Of a stretch of 39,547 nt of DNA, positions 32,573 to 39,547 are shown in pieces. The notes beneath the pieces are model-generated. The model saw only the letters and a program-made list of their open reading frames with translations. It searched no databases and was not told where the DNA came from. The position numbers and the translations under genes were made by a program. Origin of the DNA: Streptomyces brasiliensis. GTDB lineage: Bacteria; Actinomycetota; Actinomycetes; Streptomycetales; Streptomycetaceae. The stretch is from contig NZ_BMQA01000056.1 in NCBI RefSeq assembly GCF_014647875.1, forward strand, positions 1 through 39,547, written 5' to 3'. How positions within the stretch are numbered: position 1 is the stretch's first letter; each line of letters begins with the position of its first letter.

Positions 32573-33337
32573 TCAGGAGGCGCTCCAACCGCCGTCCAGA
32601 GTCAGCTGGGTGCCGGTGATGGACGATGCCTCCGGCGAGCACAGAAACGCCACCGCGCCGGCGACTTCGTCGGCATCGATGAGGCGTTTCACCGCCGATC
32701 TCGACAGCAGTACTTGCGAGACCACCTCGTCAGCGCTCATCCCATGCACCACTGCCTGGGCCGCCAATTGGTTCTCGACCAGCGGAGTACGCACGTAGCC
32801 GGGACACACACAGTTACTGGTGACTCCCTTGGCCGCACCCTCCAACGCGATGACCTTCGAGAGCCCTTGGAGACCGTGTTTGGCACTGACGTAGGCCGAC
32901 TTGTACGCACTGGCTCTCAAGCCGTGGACGCTGGAGATGTGTACGATCCGCCCCCAGCCTCGCTCGTACATGTACGGAATGGCTGCACGACTCAACAGGA
33001 ATGGGGCTTCCAGCATCAGTCGCAACATGAACGCGAACTTCTCGGGATCGAATTGCTCGATAGGCGATACATGCTGAATACCAGCATTATTTACCAAAAT
33101 GTCAGTCTCGAGCTGCAGATCCACCAGGTCGGCAGTCCGGCTCAAATCGGTCACCAGCGCCTCGCCACCGATCTGCTCGGCCGTCCGCGCTGCGCCCTCC
33201 GCATCAACGTCGCATACCACGACGTGGGCCCCAAGTCGCGCGAGTCGTGCCGCCACAGCAGCTCCGATGCCACTTGCTGCGCCGGTGACGACAGCCCGCC
33301 GGCCGAAAAGGTCGGGACCCGGGATGCTGCTGCTCAT
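32573..33337 (-). CDS. SDR dehydrogenase, 3-hydroxybutyrate dehydrogenase-like
   Basis: The product is 254 aa. It has VVTGAASGIGAAVAARLARL, DILVNNAGIQHVSPIEQFDP, GRIVHISSVHGLRASAYKSA with YVSAKHGLQGLSKV (YxxxK), and VTSNCVCPGYVRTPLVENQL. GIQHVSPIE and HGLRASAYKSAYVSAKHG are typical of D-3-hydroxybutyrate dehydrogenases. Its ATG overlaps the stop of the dioxygenase gene (33334-33337), so it is the last gene of the meta-cleavage operon. In that setting it may act on a ring-cleavage intermediate or its product rather than on hydroxybutyrate. Confidence 0.9.
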   Translation of the reverse strand: MSSSIPGPDLFGRRAVVTGAASGIGAAVAARLARLGAHVVVCDVDAEGAARTAEQIGGEALVTDLSRTADLVDLQLETDILVNNAGIQHVSPIEQFDPEKFAFMLRLMLEAPFLLSRAAIPYMYERGWGRIVHISSVHGLRASAYKSAYVSAKHGLQGLSKVIALEGAAKGVTSNCVCPGYVRTPLVENQLAAQAVVHGMSADEVVSQVLLSRSAVKRLIDADEVAGAVAFLCSPEASSITGTQLTLDGGWSAS

Positions 33338-34203
33338 GAGGCGGGGGCAGCGAAAGGATTGGCCTCAACGTGCTGGTGCCCCCAGACGTCCGACCGCCCG
33401 AAATCGTGTGGGGTCCAGTCCTCACTCACCTTGATGCCGCCGTATCCGATCTCGAGGTGGAATCCGCTGGGATTCTTGACGTAGAACGAGATCGCCTTGT
33501 CATTCATGTGCCGGCCGAGACTGATCGAGATGGGCACGCCATTGGCTACCGCCCGATCGTGGGCCCGGCCGACGTCGTCGAGCGAGCCGTGTTCGATCTC
33601 AAGGTGGTGGATGGACGTTGTTTCCGCCCACGCAAGCGCGATGCTGTGGTGGGTCCTGTTGCAGCGCAGGAAGTACAGGCCGGGGGCACGGTAGTCGGTC
33701 ACCCTGAACTCGAGCACCGACTCGTAGAGTTCGCGGAGTTCGTCGAGCTTGGGGCTGGCCAGGACAAAGTGACCGAGGCCAGTGACGCCGGGGCTCGCAT
33801 CGACCGGGCGGGCTGGGCCGGACCGGACCTTGCTCTCACCGACCGCCAACTCCACGCGGTATCCGGCAGGGTCGGTGAACCAACGGAGATGAGTGGCTCC
33901 GCGTAGCTCCGTCTCGTCTGCAGATCCGTCCTGGACGGCGAAGCCGGCATGGGTCAGCCGTCGGGTGATTCGGTCGAGTTCGGTGGGTGAATCGACGATC
34001 CACCCCACCTCCCGTGGGCTGTCCTCCGCAGATGCGTAGAGAGCTAGGCGGTACTTGAACTCGTCAAGCTCAAGCAGTGCCACGTCCTGCGCGCCGATCT
34101 TGTCGGATGTGGCTTCGACGCCCAGCGTTCGACTGAACAGGCCGGTCCACGCGTCGACATCGGTGACGTTGAGGCTGACATAGCCCAGCTTGCAGACACC
34201 CAT
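33334..34203 (-). CDS. Extradiol ring-cleavage dioxygenase (type I, VOC superfamily)
   Basis: The product is 289 aa, the length of two-domain BphC/HsaC-type enzymes. The active-site iron ligands of this class are visible in the C-terminal domain: His in TGLGHFVLASPKLDEL, His in SIHHLEIEHGSLDD and Glu in PSGFHLEIGYGG, with YFLRCNRTHHSIALAW between. It would cleave a catechol meta to the hydroxyls using Fe(II) and O2. The ATG at 34201-34203 has AAGGAG upstream; the longer open frame is rejected. The hydrolase that normally acts next is encoded directly upstream. Confidence 0.93.
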   Translation of the reverse strand: MGVCKLGYVSLNVTDVDAWTGLFSRTLGVEATSDKIGAQDVALLELDEFKYRLALYASAEDSPREVGWIVDSPTELDRITRRLTHAGFAVQDGSADETELRGATHLRWFTDPAGYRVELAVGESKVRSGPARPVDASPGVTGLGHFVLASPKLDELRELYESVLEFRVTDYRAPGLYFLRCNRTHHSIALAWAETTSIHHLEIEHGSLDDVGRAHDRAVANGVPISISLGRHMNDKAISFYVKNPSGFHLEIGYGGIKVSEDWTPHDFGRSDVWGHQHVEANPFAAPAS

Positions 34204-34210
34204 GGCAGCG

Positions 34211-35029
34211 TTACTCCTTCGTTGCGGCGGCTGTGGCTCCGCCGCGCAGGAACTCCCGGACGATGTGGTTGAACTCGGGTGCGCGCTCGTACTGCACCCA
34301 GTGCCGGCAGTTCGGCAGAACACGGAGCTCCGCGTCAGGGATGCCTTGGAGGATCTTCGGCGCCCAGGTCAGCGGGACGGTCTGATCCTCTCGCCCCCAC
34401 ACGAGCAGCGTGGGCGCAACAATGTGAGCCAGGTCGGGAGTCAGATCACCGAAGTTCGGAGGTATGGGCAGTTCCGGGTGAGCCCTGAGACTCGACTCAT
34501 ATCGCTCGTCGATGAGAGCATCGGTCGCAAGGGTCTCGTCGTACACCATGAGGCGTACGAACCGAGCCATGTCCTCGCGCGAGGGCTTCGCAGCCGCCAT
34601 GTAGCCGAAGAGACGCTCGAGTCCGATCGGCCATGGCGGCGCGTCCGGCGGGAGGACTCCGCCGGGCGCCATGAGAACGAGCCGGTCCACGCGATCGGGA
34701 TGGGTCATGGCGATCCGCATCGCCACACCACCACCGTAGGAATTGCCGACCAGGTGAGCTCGTTCGATCCCGAGAGCCGTCATCGCACGCAACACTCGAT
34801 CGGCCGCATGGAAAATCAGCGGTTCGTCCGTCACAGGCCGTGGGGAGCGTCCCCAGCCCGGCAGATCGACCACGATGTTCCGGTAGTCCTCGAAAGCCGG
34901 GAGATTCGCGCCGAAGTTGCTCATTCCCGTGGCACCTGGTCCGGAACCATGCAGCCAGACAACGGGACTGCCCGTACCAGACTCCACGTATGCAAGTTCC
35001 GCGTCCCCGACGTCCAACATGCTTGTCAC
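34211..35029 (-). CDS. Meta-cleavage product C-C bond hydrolase (alpha/beta fold, BphD/HsaD/MhpC type)
   Basis: The product is 272 aa. The oxyanion loop VVWLHGSGPGATGMSNFGAN is the signature of C-C hydrolases, the nucleophile is in HLVGNSYGGGVAMRIA, the acid in LLVWGREDQTVPLTWA and the histidine in LPNCRHWVQYERAPEF. It hydrolyses the ring-opened 2-hydroxy-6-oxo-dienoate made by an extradiol dioxygenase, encoded seven bases downstream. GTG 35027-35029 or the ATG three codons later may be the start. It is the first gene of the operon; a promoter is visible at 35063-35090. The natural aromatic substrate is unknown. Confidence 0.93.
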   Translation of the reverse strand: MTSMLDVGDAELAYVESGTGSPVVWLHGSGPGATGMSNFGANLPAFEDYRNIVVDLPGWGRSPRPVTDEPLIFHAADRVLRAMTALGIERAHLVGNSYGGGVAMRIAMTHPDRVDRLVLMAPGGVLPPDAPPWPIGLERLFGYMAAAKPSREDMARFVRLMVYDETLATDALIDERYESSLRAHPELPIPPNFGDLTPDLAHIVAPTLLVWGREDQTVPLTWAPKILQGIPDAELRVLPNCRHWVQYERAPEFNHIVREFLRGGATAAATKE

Positions 35030-35062
35030 TCTTGCACCCCCAACCTTCTGTATGTAACGCTC

Positions 35063-35090
35063 ACTATACGCATGTGGCTGCTGAAATCAA
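35063..35090 (-). promoter_or_regulatory. Promoter of the meta-cleavage operon
   Basis: Reading leftward, TTGATT (35090-35085) and TATAGT (35068-35063) are separated by 16 bases, a good vegetative-type -35/-10 pair. Initiation would fall about 27 bases before the hydrolase start. The region is shared with the divergent ECF sigma factor gene. Confidence 0.55.
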
Positions 35091-35144
35091 GACGGCTGAG
35101 CTGCTTGATCCTCGCCAGAGACACTCGCTGAACAGGATCCGTGG

Positions 35145-36077
35145 ATGAACGACAGGGAGCTGACGCGCGCAGCGCAGAACGGTGACGCGGGAGCGCTCGG
35201 TGTGCTGGTGGAGCGTCACGAGGCGGGCGTGCGGGCGGTGGCGCTGAGTCTGCTGGGTCCTGGGCCGGACGCCGAGGACGCGGTCCAGGACGCGATGGTC
35301 ACCGCGATCCTTTCGATCGAAGACGTACGGGATCCGGCGGCGGTCGGAAGTTGGCTTCGTTCGATCGTCCGCAACAACTGCCGTATGCGACTGCGCGCGA
35401 AGCGGCCGTACCCGGTCGCGGACCTCGAATGGTTCCTGTCGGCTGACGACGCTCCCGGCGCGGAGGAACTGCTGGAGCGGACGCTGGTGCGGGACTGGGT
35501 ATGGCACGCGATGGAGTCACTGTCCGAGAACGACCGCCTGATCACGATGGTGCGCCACTTCAGCAGCGTGCGGTCGTACGAGCAGATCGCAGCCGTGTGC
35601 GGCATTCCGGTCGGGACGGTGCGCAGCCGTCTGCATCATGCCCACCGCAAGCTCGCGGCCGCGCTGCGCGCGACGGCCGATATGGCGTACGCGGACGTCT
35701 CGGAACGGACCGAGGCCCGCAGGCGGGAGGCCGCCGATACCATGACGGCCACGGTGCGCGGCGACTTCCACCAAGTGGTCGGCGATCTGTGGTGGCCCGA
35801 CGCGCGGCTGGTCGTGCCGGCTGCGGCCGTGAGCGGTGGGACAGCCTTCGCCGTGCAGGCGATGGAGAATGACCTGGAGGTCGGCGTCCGGCCTGCTCTC
35901 ACCGATGTCGTCGCCGGCGGCGACGTGCTGATCTGGGAACTCGAACTGATCAGCCCGGCCTCGAACCCGGACCACTGCCCGCCGAGCGCAGTGTGGCTCC
36001 AGTCTCTGGATGGGGGTCGGGTCCGGACGGTCACTCTCTTCCACCCGGCTCCCGCCGGGAAAAAATCCGGCCCGTGA
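35145..36077 (+). CDS. ECF-type RNA polymerase sigma factor with C-terminal SnoaL-like domain
   Basis: The product is 310 aa. Sigma region 2 reads GALGVLVERHEAGVRAVALS and DAEDAVQDAMVTAILSIEDV; region 4 reads DRLITMVRHFSSVRSYEQIA and VCGIPVGTVRSRLHHAHRKL. A C-terminal extension of about 110 residues (FHQVVGDLWWPDARLVVPAA onward) resembles a SnoaL/NTF2-like fold, as in ECF groups that carry a regulatory C-terminal domain instead of a separate anti-sigma factor. No anti-sigma gene is adjacent. The ATG at 35145 has AGGA eight bases upstream. The next gene is a broken hydrolase. Confidence 0.9.
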   Translation: MNDRELTRAAQNGDAGALGVLVERHEAGVRAVALSLLGPGPDAEDAVQDAMVTAILSIEDVRDPAAVGSWLRSIVRNNCRMRLRAKRPYPVADLEWFLSADDAPGAEELLERTLVRDWVWHAMESLSENDRLITMVRHFSSVRSYEQIAAVCGIPVGTVRSRLHHAHRKLAAALRATADMAYADVSERTEARRREAADTMTATVRGDFHQVVGDLWWPDARLVVPAAAVSGGTAFAVQAMENDLEVGVRPALTDVVAGGDVLIWELELISPASNPDHCPPSAVWLQSLDGGRVRTVTLFHPAPAGKKSGP

Positions 36078-36140
36078 TCGAACTCCTCCGTTGGACCGCG
36101 CATCCAGGTCCCGTCAGCACCATCCTGATCGGAGGACGTT

Positions 36141-36668
36141 TTGAATACCGATGTCACGCCGGGCACCCGCGAAATCACCGTCGACGGTGTCCGGCAGGTC
36201 TACCACGTGGCGGGCCGGGGACCGGTCTGCGTGGCACATTCCGGTGGGCCCGGCACCGACTGGTCCTACCTGCGGATGCCGCTGCTGGAGCAGCACTGCA
36301 CCATGGTCTACCTGGAACCGGTCGGCACGGGTGACTCGGGACGCCTGCCCTCGTACGGCCTCGACGCCTACGTCACGTTCCTCGCCGCCGTGGTCGAGCA
36401 CCTGGCCGTACCCCGGGTCCACCTGCTCGGCCACTCACACGGCGGCTTCGTCGTCCGGCGCTACGCCCTCGACCATCCGGACCGCGTGCCGGTCTGATCC
36501 TGCACGGCACGTCGGCGGTGACCGGACCGGACTTCTGGGAATCGGCCCTGGCGGGTGTCGCCGCGTATGCATCCGTCGACCCGGAGATCCCGGCCGCCTT
36601 CCAACGGCTGACATCCGCGACCGACGACGAGACGTTGACCTCCGCACCGCGCGAGGCGATTCCGGCGT
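36141..36668 (+). pseudogene. Alpha/beta hydrolase (proline iminopeptidase-like), frameshifted and truncated
   Basis: TTG 36141 follows GGAGG with good spacing. The first frame reads YHVAGRGPVCVAHSGGPGTD and VHLLGHSHGGFVVRRYALDH, with the HGGPG-like oxyanion and GHSHGG nucleophile motifs, then shifts at about 36488. There GTGGCCGGT appears to have lost a G, ending the frame at 36497. The next frame continues AGLILHGTSAVTGPDFWESA and IPAAFQRLTSATDDETLTSA and stops at 36668. The last 100 or so residues with the catalytic Asp and His are missing, so both a point deletion and a truncation have occurred. Confidence 0.8.
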
Positions 36669-37016
36669 AAGCCGCGTTGCCGCGCGAGCATCCCGGGACG
36701 GCACGTTCGAGTACGTCCACCGGGACGGATCCACGACCGGTGAGGCGATCCGCGGGCGATTCACGAGGACCGCGACCAACTGCTCGTCCGACACCGGCTC
36801 GTTCGTAGGCTCCCTTACTGCCTCGGTTCCGGCAGCGGCCTCGCTCGTTTGGAATCTCTCCTTGAGCGGCAAATCCGCGGGGGGTCAGACACTCCCTGCA
36901 CGCGCGACCGGGGAAACACGGAGCCTGTTCCATCGCTTCCGGACTCGGAGCCAAGAAACATATGGCGTGCCCTCCGGGAACGTCTCGGTATTTCCGGGAC
37001 GGCGGTCCGCGCGGCA
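36669..37016. other. Gene-free stretch after the broken hydrolase
   Basis: About 350 bases carry no supported gene. A rightward frame with ARLESLLERQIRGG and NIWRALRERLGISGTAVRAA (36835-37030) has protein-like text but no start signal, so it may be a remnant of a lost gene. Confidence 0.4.
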
Positions 37017-37059
37017 GGTGTCATCGGGCGCCCTCGGGGGACGGGTGCCCGATGACACC
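37017..37059 (-). terminator. Hairpin terminator of the exporter gene
   Basis: Perfect 13-base arms GGTGTCATCGGGC (37017-37029) and GCCCGATGACACC (37047-37059) flank a 17-base loop. It lies 20 bases beyond the stop of the leftward DHA2 exporter, so it is most likely its terminator. Confidence 0.7.
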
Positions 37060-37078
37060 TCTGAGGTCCGAGGCGCGG

Positions 37079-38686
37079 TCAGGGCGTACGGTCCGTCTCC
37101 GCGGTCTGGGCCAGACCGCTGGAGGCGCGCAGCGGGACCTCCTTGATGAACAGGGTGACCAGGAAGGCGATCAGGGCGACCGGGGCGACGTACAGGAAGA
37201 TGTCGCCGATACCGTGGCCGTAGGCGCCTTCCAGCCAGGTGCGGACGGGAGCGGGCAGTATCGCGAGGTCGGGCAGTTGGCCGCTTCCGGATGCCTTCGC
37301 GGCGGTGGCCTGGTCCTGCGGGGTGAGCTGGGTGATGGTCGCGAGGGCGTGGTGGCCGATGCGGGTGGTGAGGATCGAGCCGAGCACCGAGACGCCCACG
37401 GCGCCGCCGAGGGAGCGGAAGAACGTCACCGTGGAGGACGCGGCGCCGAGGTCGTTCGAAGACACCTGGTTCTGTGTGCACAGCACGAGGTTCTGCAGGG
37501 TCATGCCGACGCCGAGCCCCACCAGCGCCATGCAGGAGGCTATGTACAGGTACGGGGTGTCGTAGCGGAGTGTGCCGAGCAGGGCCAGACCCGCCGTCAG
37601 CAGGGCGCCGCCCGTCAGCAGCCAGCCCTTCCACTTGCCGGTGCGGGTGATGAGTCGGCCGGAGACAGTGGAGGAGACGAACAGGCCGGCGATGAGCGGG
37701 ATCGTCATGACGCCCGACATGGTCGGCGACTCACCGCGTGCGAGCTGGAAGTACTGACTGAAGAAGACGGTGCCCGCGAACAGCGCGATGCCGACGAACA
37801 GGGAGGCGACGGAAGCGAGGGCGATGGTGGGGTTGCGGAACAGCCGCAGCGGGACGATCGGCTCGCTGGCCCTCGTCTCGACGAACAGGAAGACCAGCGC
37901 CAGCAGGATCGCCGTGCCGACCAGTGCGCCGGTCTGCCAGGACAGCCAGTCGAACTTGTCGTCGGCGAAGGTGACCCAGATCAGCAGGGTGCACACGGCC
38001 GCGGTGACGAAGAAGGCGCCGGCCCAGTCGACCTTGACCTGGCGCTTGACCACCGGCAGGTTCAGCGTGCGCTGGAGCACGATCAGGGCGATGACGGCGA
38101 ACGGGACGCCAACGAACAGGCACCAGCGCCAGCCGAGCCACGAGGTGTCGGTGATGACGCCGCCGAGCAACGGGCCGCCGACGGTGGCGACGGCGAAGGT
38201 CGCGCCCAGGTAACCGGAGTAGCGGCCACGCTCGCGCGGGGAGATCATCGCGGCCAGCACGATCTGCCCGAGGGCGGACAGGCCGCCGCCGCCGATGCCC
38301 TGGATGACCCGGGCGCTGATCAGCGTGGCAGGGTTCTGCGCGAAGCCGGCCACCAAAGAGCCGACGACGAAGATCACCAGTGCCGACTGGACCAGGATCT
38401 TCTTGCTGAACTGGTCGGCCAGCTTGCCCCACAGGGGCGTGGAGGCGGTCACCGTGAGGAGCGACGAGGTGACGACCCAGGTGTAGGCGCTCTGGCCGCC
38501 GCCGAGGTCGCTGATGATCCGCGGGAGCGCGTTGGTGACGACGGTCGAGGACAGGATGGCGCAGAACAGGCCGAGCAGCAGTCCCGACAGGGCGCGCATG
38601 ATCTGCGCATGGGTCATCGGCTCGTCGGTGTTCCCTTGCCGGTGAGGGGCGTGCTCGTGCACACCTGCATCAGGGGTGGTTGGCAT
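37079..38686 (-). CDS. DHA2-family MFS drug exporter (EmrB/QacA type, 14 TM)
   Basis: From ATG 38684-38686 the product is 535 aa with about 14 membrane helices. Motif A text is LWGKLADQFSKKILVQSALV, and the exporter-type segment GGGLSALGQIVLAAMISPRE follows; SYLGATFAVATVGGPLLGGV-like text is the antiporter motif C region (AVATVGGPLLGG). Such proteins expel lipophilic drugs using the proton gradient. AAGGAAG six bases before this ATG supports an independent start. However, the frame is open right through the MarR domain upstream (to 39241), so a MarR-exporter fusion could also be made. Confidence 0.9.
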   Translation of the reverse strand: MPTTPDAGVHEHAPHRQGNTDEPMTHAQIMRALSGLLLGLFCAILSSTVVTNALPRIISDLGGGQSAYTWVVTSSLLTVTASTPLWGKLADQFSKKILVQSALVIFVVGSLVAGFAQNPATLISARVIQGIGGGGLSALGQIVLAAMISPRERGRYSGYLGATFAVATVGGPLLGGVITDTSWLGWRWCLFVGVPFAVIALIVLQRTLNLPVVKRQVKVDWAGAFFVTAAVCTLLIWVTFADDKFDWLSWQTGALVGTAILLALVFLFVETRASEPIVPLRLFRNPTIALASVASLFVGIALFAGTVFFSQYFQLARGESPTMSGVMTIPLIAGLFVSSTVSGRLITRTGKWKGWLLTGGALLTAGLALLGTLRYDTPYLYIASCMALVGLGVGMTLQNLVLCTQNQVSSNDLGAASSTVTFFRSLGGAVGVSVLGSILTTRIGHHALATITQLTPQDQATAAKASGSGQLPDLAILPAPVRTWLEGAYGHGIGDIFLYVAPVALIAFLVTLFIKEVPLRASSGLAQTAETDRTP

Positions 38687-39181
38687 AGGAGCTTCCTTAT
38701 CTGGTGGCGGTGGGGGTTTACGCGGCAGAGGTACGGGCGCCATGGGTGTCCTCGGACGGGTCGGCGAGGCGTGCTGGCCGGTCCCCGGATCGTTGAAGTC
38801 GGTGCGGAGCCGGGAGAGTGGACGGGCCATCCAACGGATGTCCTTGTTGCGCCAGTTGGCCAGCCGTTTGGCGAGTTCCTGGGAGGGACGGTCGGACAGT
38901 TCGGTGAGCCGGGCGTGGCCCTCGGGGGTCAGGTGCAGGATGCGTGAGCGCCGGTCGGCCGGGTCGGGCGTGCGGTCGACCCAGCCCAGTGCGGCGAGAT
39001 GGGCGACGTGGCGGCTGGTGACCGACGAGTCGATACTGAGCAGTTCGGTGAGCTGGGTTATGCGCATGTCCCCGACGCGGCCGAGAACGGCCCGGACCGT
39101 CGCGGCTCCGTCGGAGCAGCCGTCCGGCACGATCCGGCCCAGCTCCCGTCGTACGGAATCGACGGCGCTCAGCTGGCGCAT
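38687..39181 (-). CDS. MarR-family regulator, open in frame into the exporter
   Basis: The segment reads VRAVLGRVGDMRITQLTELL, SIDSSVTSRHVAHLAALGWV and DRTPDPADRRSRILHLTPEG, a complete MarR winged helix, then a Pro-rich tail (PMAPVPLPRKPPPPPDKEAP) that leads without any stop codon into the exporter Met. It would repress its own promoter and release on binding a drug. The start is unclear: ATG 39179-39181 with GAGGAG just before it is plausible; TTG 39239-39241 is the furthest upstream but lies inside the operator. Nearly all MarR proteins end before such a linker, so the open frame is unusual. Confidence 0.8.
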
Positions 39182-39228
39182 CAGCTCCTCGTGCAGAGCG
39201 TTCTCTGACGCACATATCTCCAATATGA

Positions 39229-39246
39229 TTGCCCGAGGCAACTATA
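39229..39246 (-). promoter_or_regulatory. MarR operator and promoter of the MarR/exporter unit
   Basis: TTGCCCGAGGCAA (39229-39241) has perfect TTGCC/GGCAA arms around CGA. Reading leftward, TATAGT (39246-39241) directly precedes it as a likely -10 element, so the palindrome covers the transcription start. This is the usual place for a MarR autorepressor site. Confidence 0.6.
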
Positions 39247-39547
39247 CGCTTGTGTGTCGCCTCGGTGGTTCACGGGTGGTTCGGCGCGGAGTGTGACGGG
39301 TCACGTTTGCCGTGACCGGGTCGAGATGTTCCTTGCACCCCCCGGCCGACAGGGCGGCGCGGATCGCGCAGTGCGTGAAGGGCGCCGGCTCGATCGTGGC
39401 AGCAGGGGTAGGGGCAGTGCCTGACAGGTCGTCATGACCTCAGCCGGCGCTGGGGCGTGAGGAGGGAAGACGCGCTTGAGGGCGCCCTCCCTGTCACTGG
39501 GCGGTGTGTCGGTGTTGGCGTGTGGTTTCGCCTGTTGATGGCGGGGA
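39247..39547. other. Right-edge intergenic stretch
   Basis: About 300 bases contain no supported gene. GGTCACG and CGTGACC (39299-39305 and 39311-39317) form a small hairpin with a five-base loop, which could end a gene lying beyond the right edge. Confidence 0.4.

Noticed and set aside
35040..35075. GTAT...ATAC inverted repeat before the meta-cleavage operon as a TetR site
   Set aside because: Only the outer four bases pair; the inner positions do not, so an operator call is not justified.
36962..38947. 661-codon rightward open frame rich in Gln, Gly, Asp and Glu
   Set aside because: It is the exact antisense of the DHA2 exporter helices and has the typical composition of such a shadow.
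1..39547. Antibiotic or other large biosynthetic cluster, or a defence island
   Set aside because: No PKS, NRPS, terpene synthase, RiPP precursor, restriction, toxin-antitoxin or Cas genes were found; the reverse transcriptases are group II intron type, not retron or DRT.

Overview
The window looks like an accessory region of a high-GC actinomycete, almost certainly a Streptomyces. GC content is high throughout. The families are typical Streptomyces ones (TetR, GlxA-type AraC and PAS-LuxR regulators, a DHA2 exporter, IS families common in the genus), and one reading frame is made of pieces of a Streptomyces-type SecY. No rRNA, tRNA, CRISPR array or large biosynthetic cluster is visible. The region is a mosaic of intact catabolic or redox genes and transposon wreckage: I count remains of about nine mobile-element types.

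Layout. 1-830: end of an unidentified gene, a palindrome, three tandem palindromic repeats and a decayed reading frame. 830-6611: a four-gene operon for a PaoABC-type molybdenum aldehyde/xanthine oxidoreductase plus an XdhC-type maturation factor, read leftward, with a divergent TetR gene and twin operators between them. 6709-6878: a MITE-like element. 6954-7970: an NAD-dependent epimerase/reductase. 8050-9300: IS5 debris and a 107-codon internally deleted SecY. 9318-11845: a group II intron whose reverse transcriptase is frameshifted. 11975-14955: IS701 debris, a small orphan protein, a TetR gene and a second, 3'-truncated group II intron. 14992-19888: an SDR, IS3 debris, a GlcG/HbpS-like plus NIPSNAP pair, IS110 debris, and a quinone-oxidoreductase/AraC-type divergent pair. 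20200-22996: a broken IclR gene carrying a MITE-end scar, a Gfo/Idh/MocA dehydrogenase and an Ohr peroxidase. 23525-26763: ISAzo13, IS256 and IS5 debris around an isochorismatase-like hydrolase and a methyltransferase. 26851-29730: a flavin disulfide reductase and membrane protein operon with a divergent TetR gene. 29811-32495: a degenerate PAS-LuxR gene, a YedY/SuoX-type molybdoenzyme with its cytochrome b partner, and a secreted chorismate mutase. 32573-35029: a compact meta-cleavage operon (C-C hydrolase, extradiol dioxygenase, 3-hydroxybutyrate-type SDR). 35145-36668: an ECF sigma factor with a SnoaL-like tail and a broken alpha/beta hydrolase. 37079-39241: a DHA2 exporter whose frame is continuous with an upstream MarR regulator.

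The most unusual signals are these. (1) A pair of GAACGTTC-type operators about 50-54 bp apart occurs at four separate loci (about 9.2, 13.2, 23.2 and 29.1 kb), yet only the last still has a tetR gene beside it. (2) A short SecY keeps its ribosome site, its first membrane segment and its last two, joined in frame. (3) MarR and the DHA2 exporter share one uninterrupted reading frame. (4) A 12-nt copy of the MITE terminus lies exactly where the IclR gene is broken. All calls come from reading the sequence; no database search was run.
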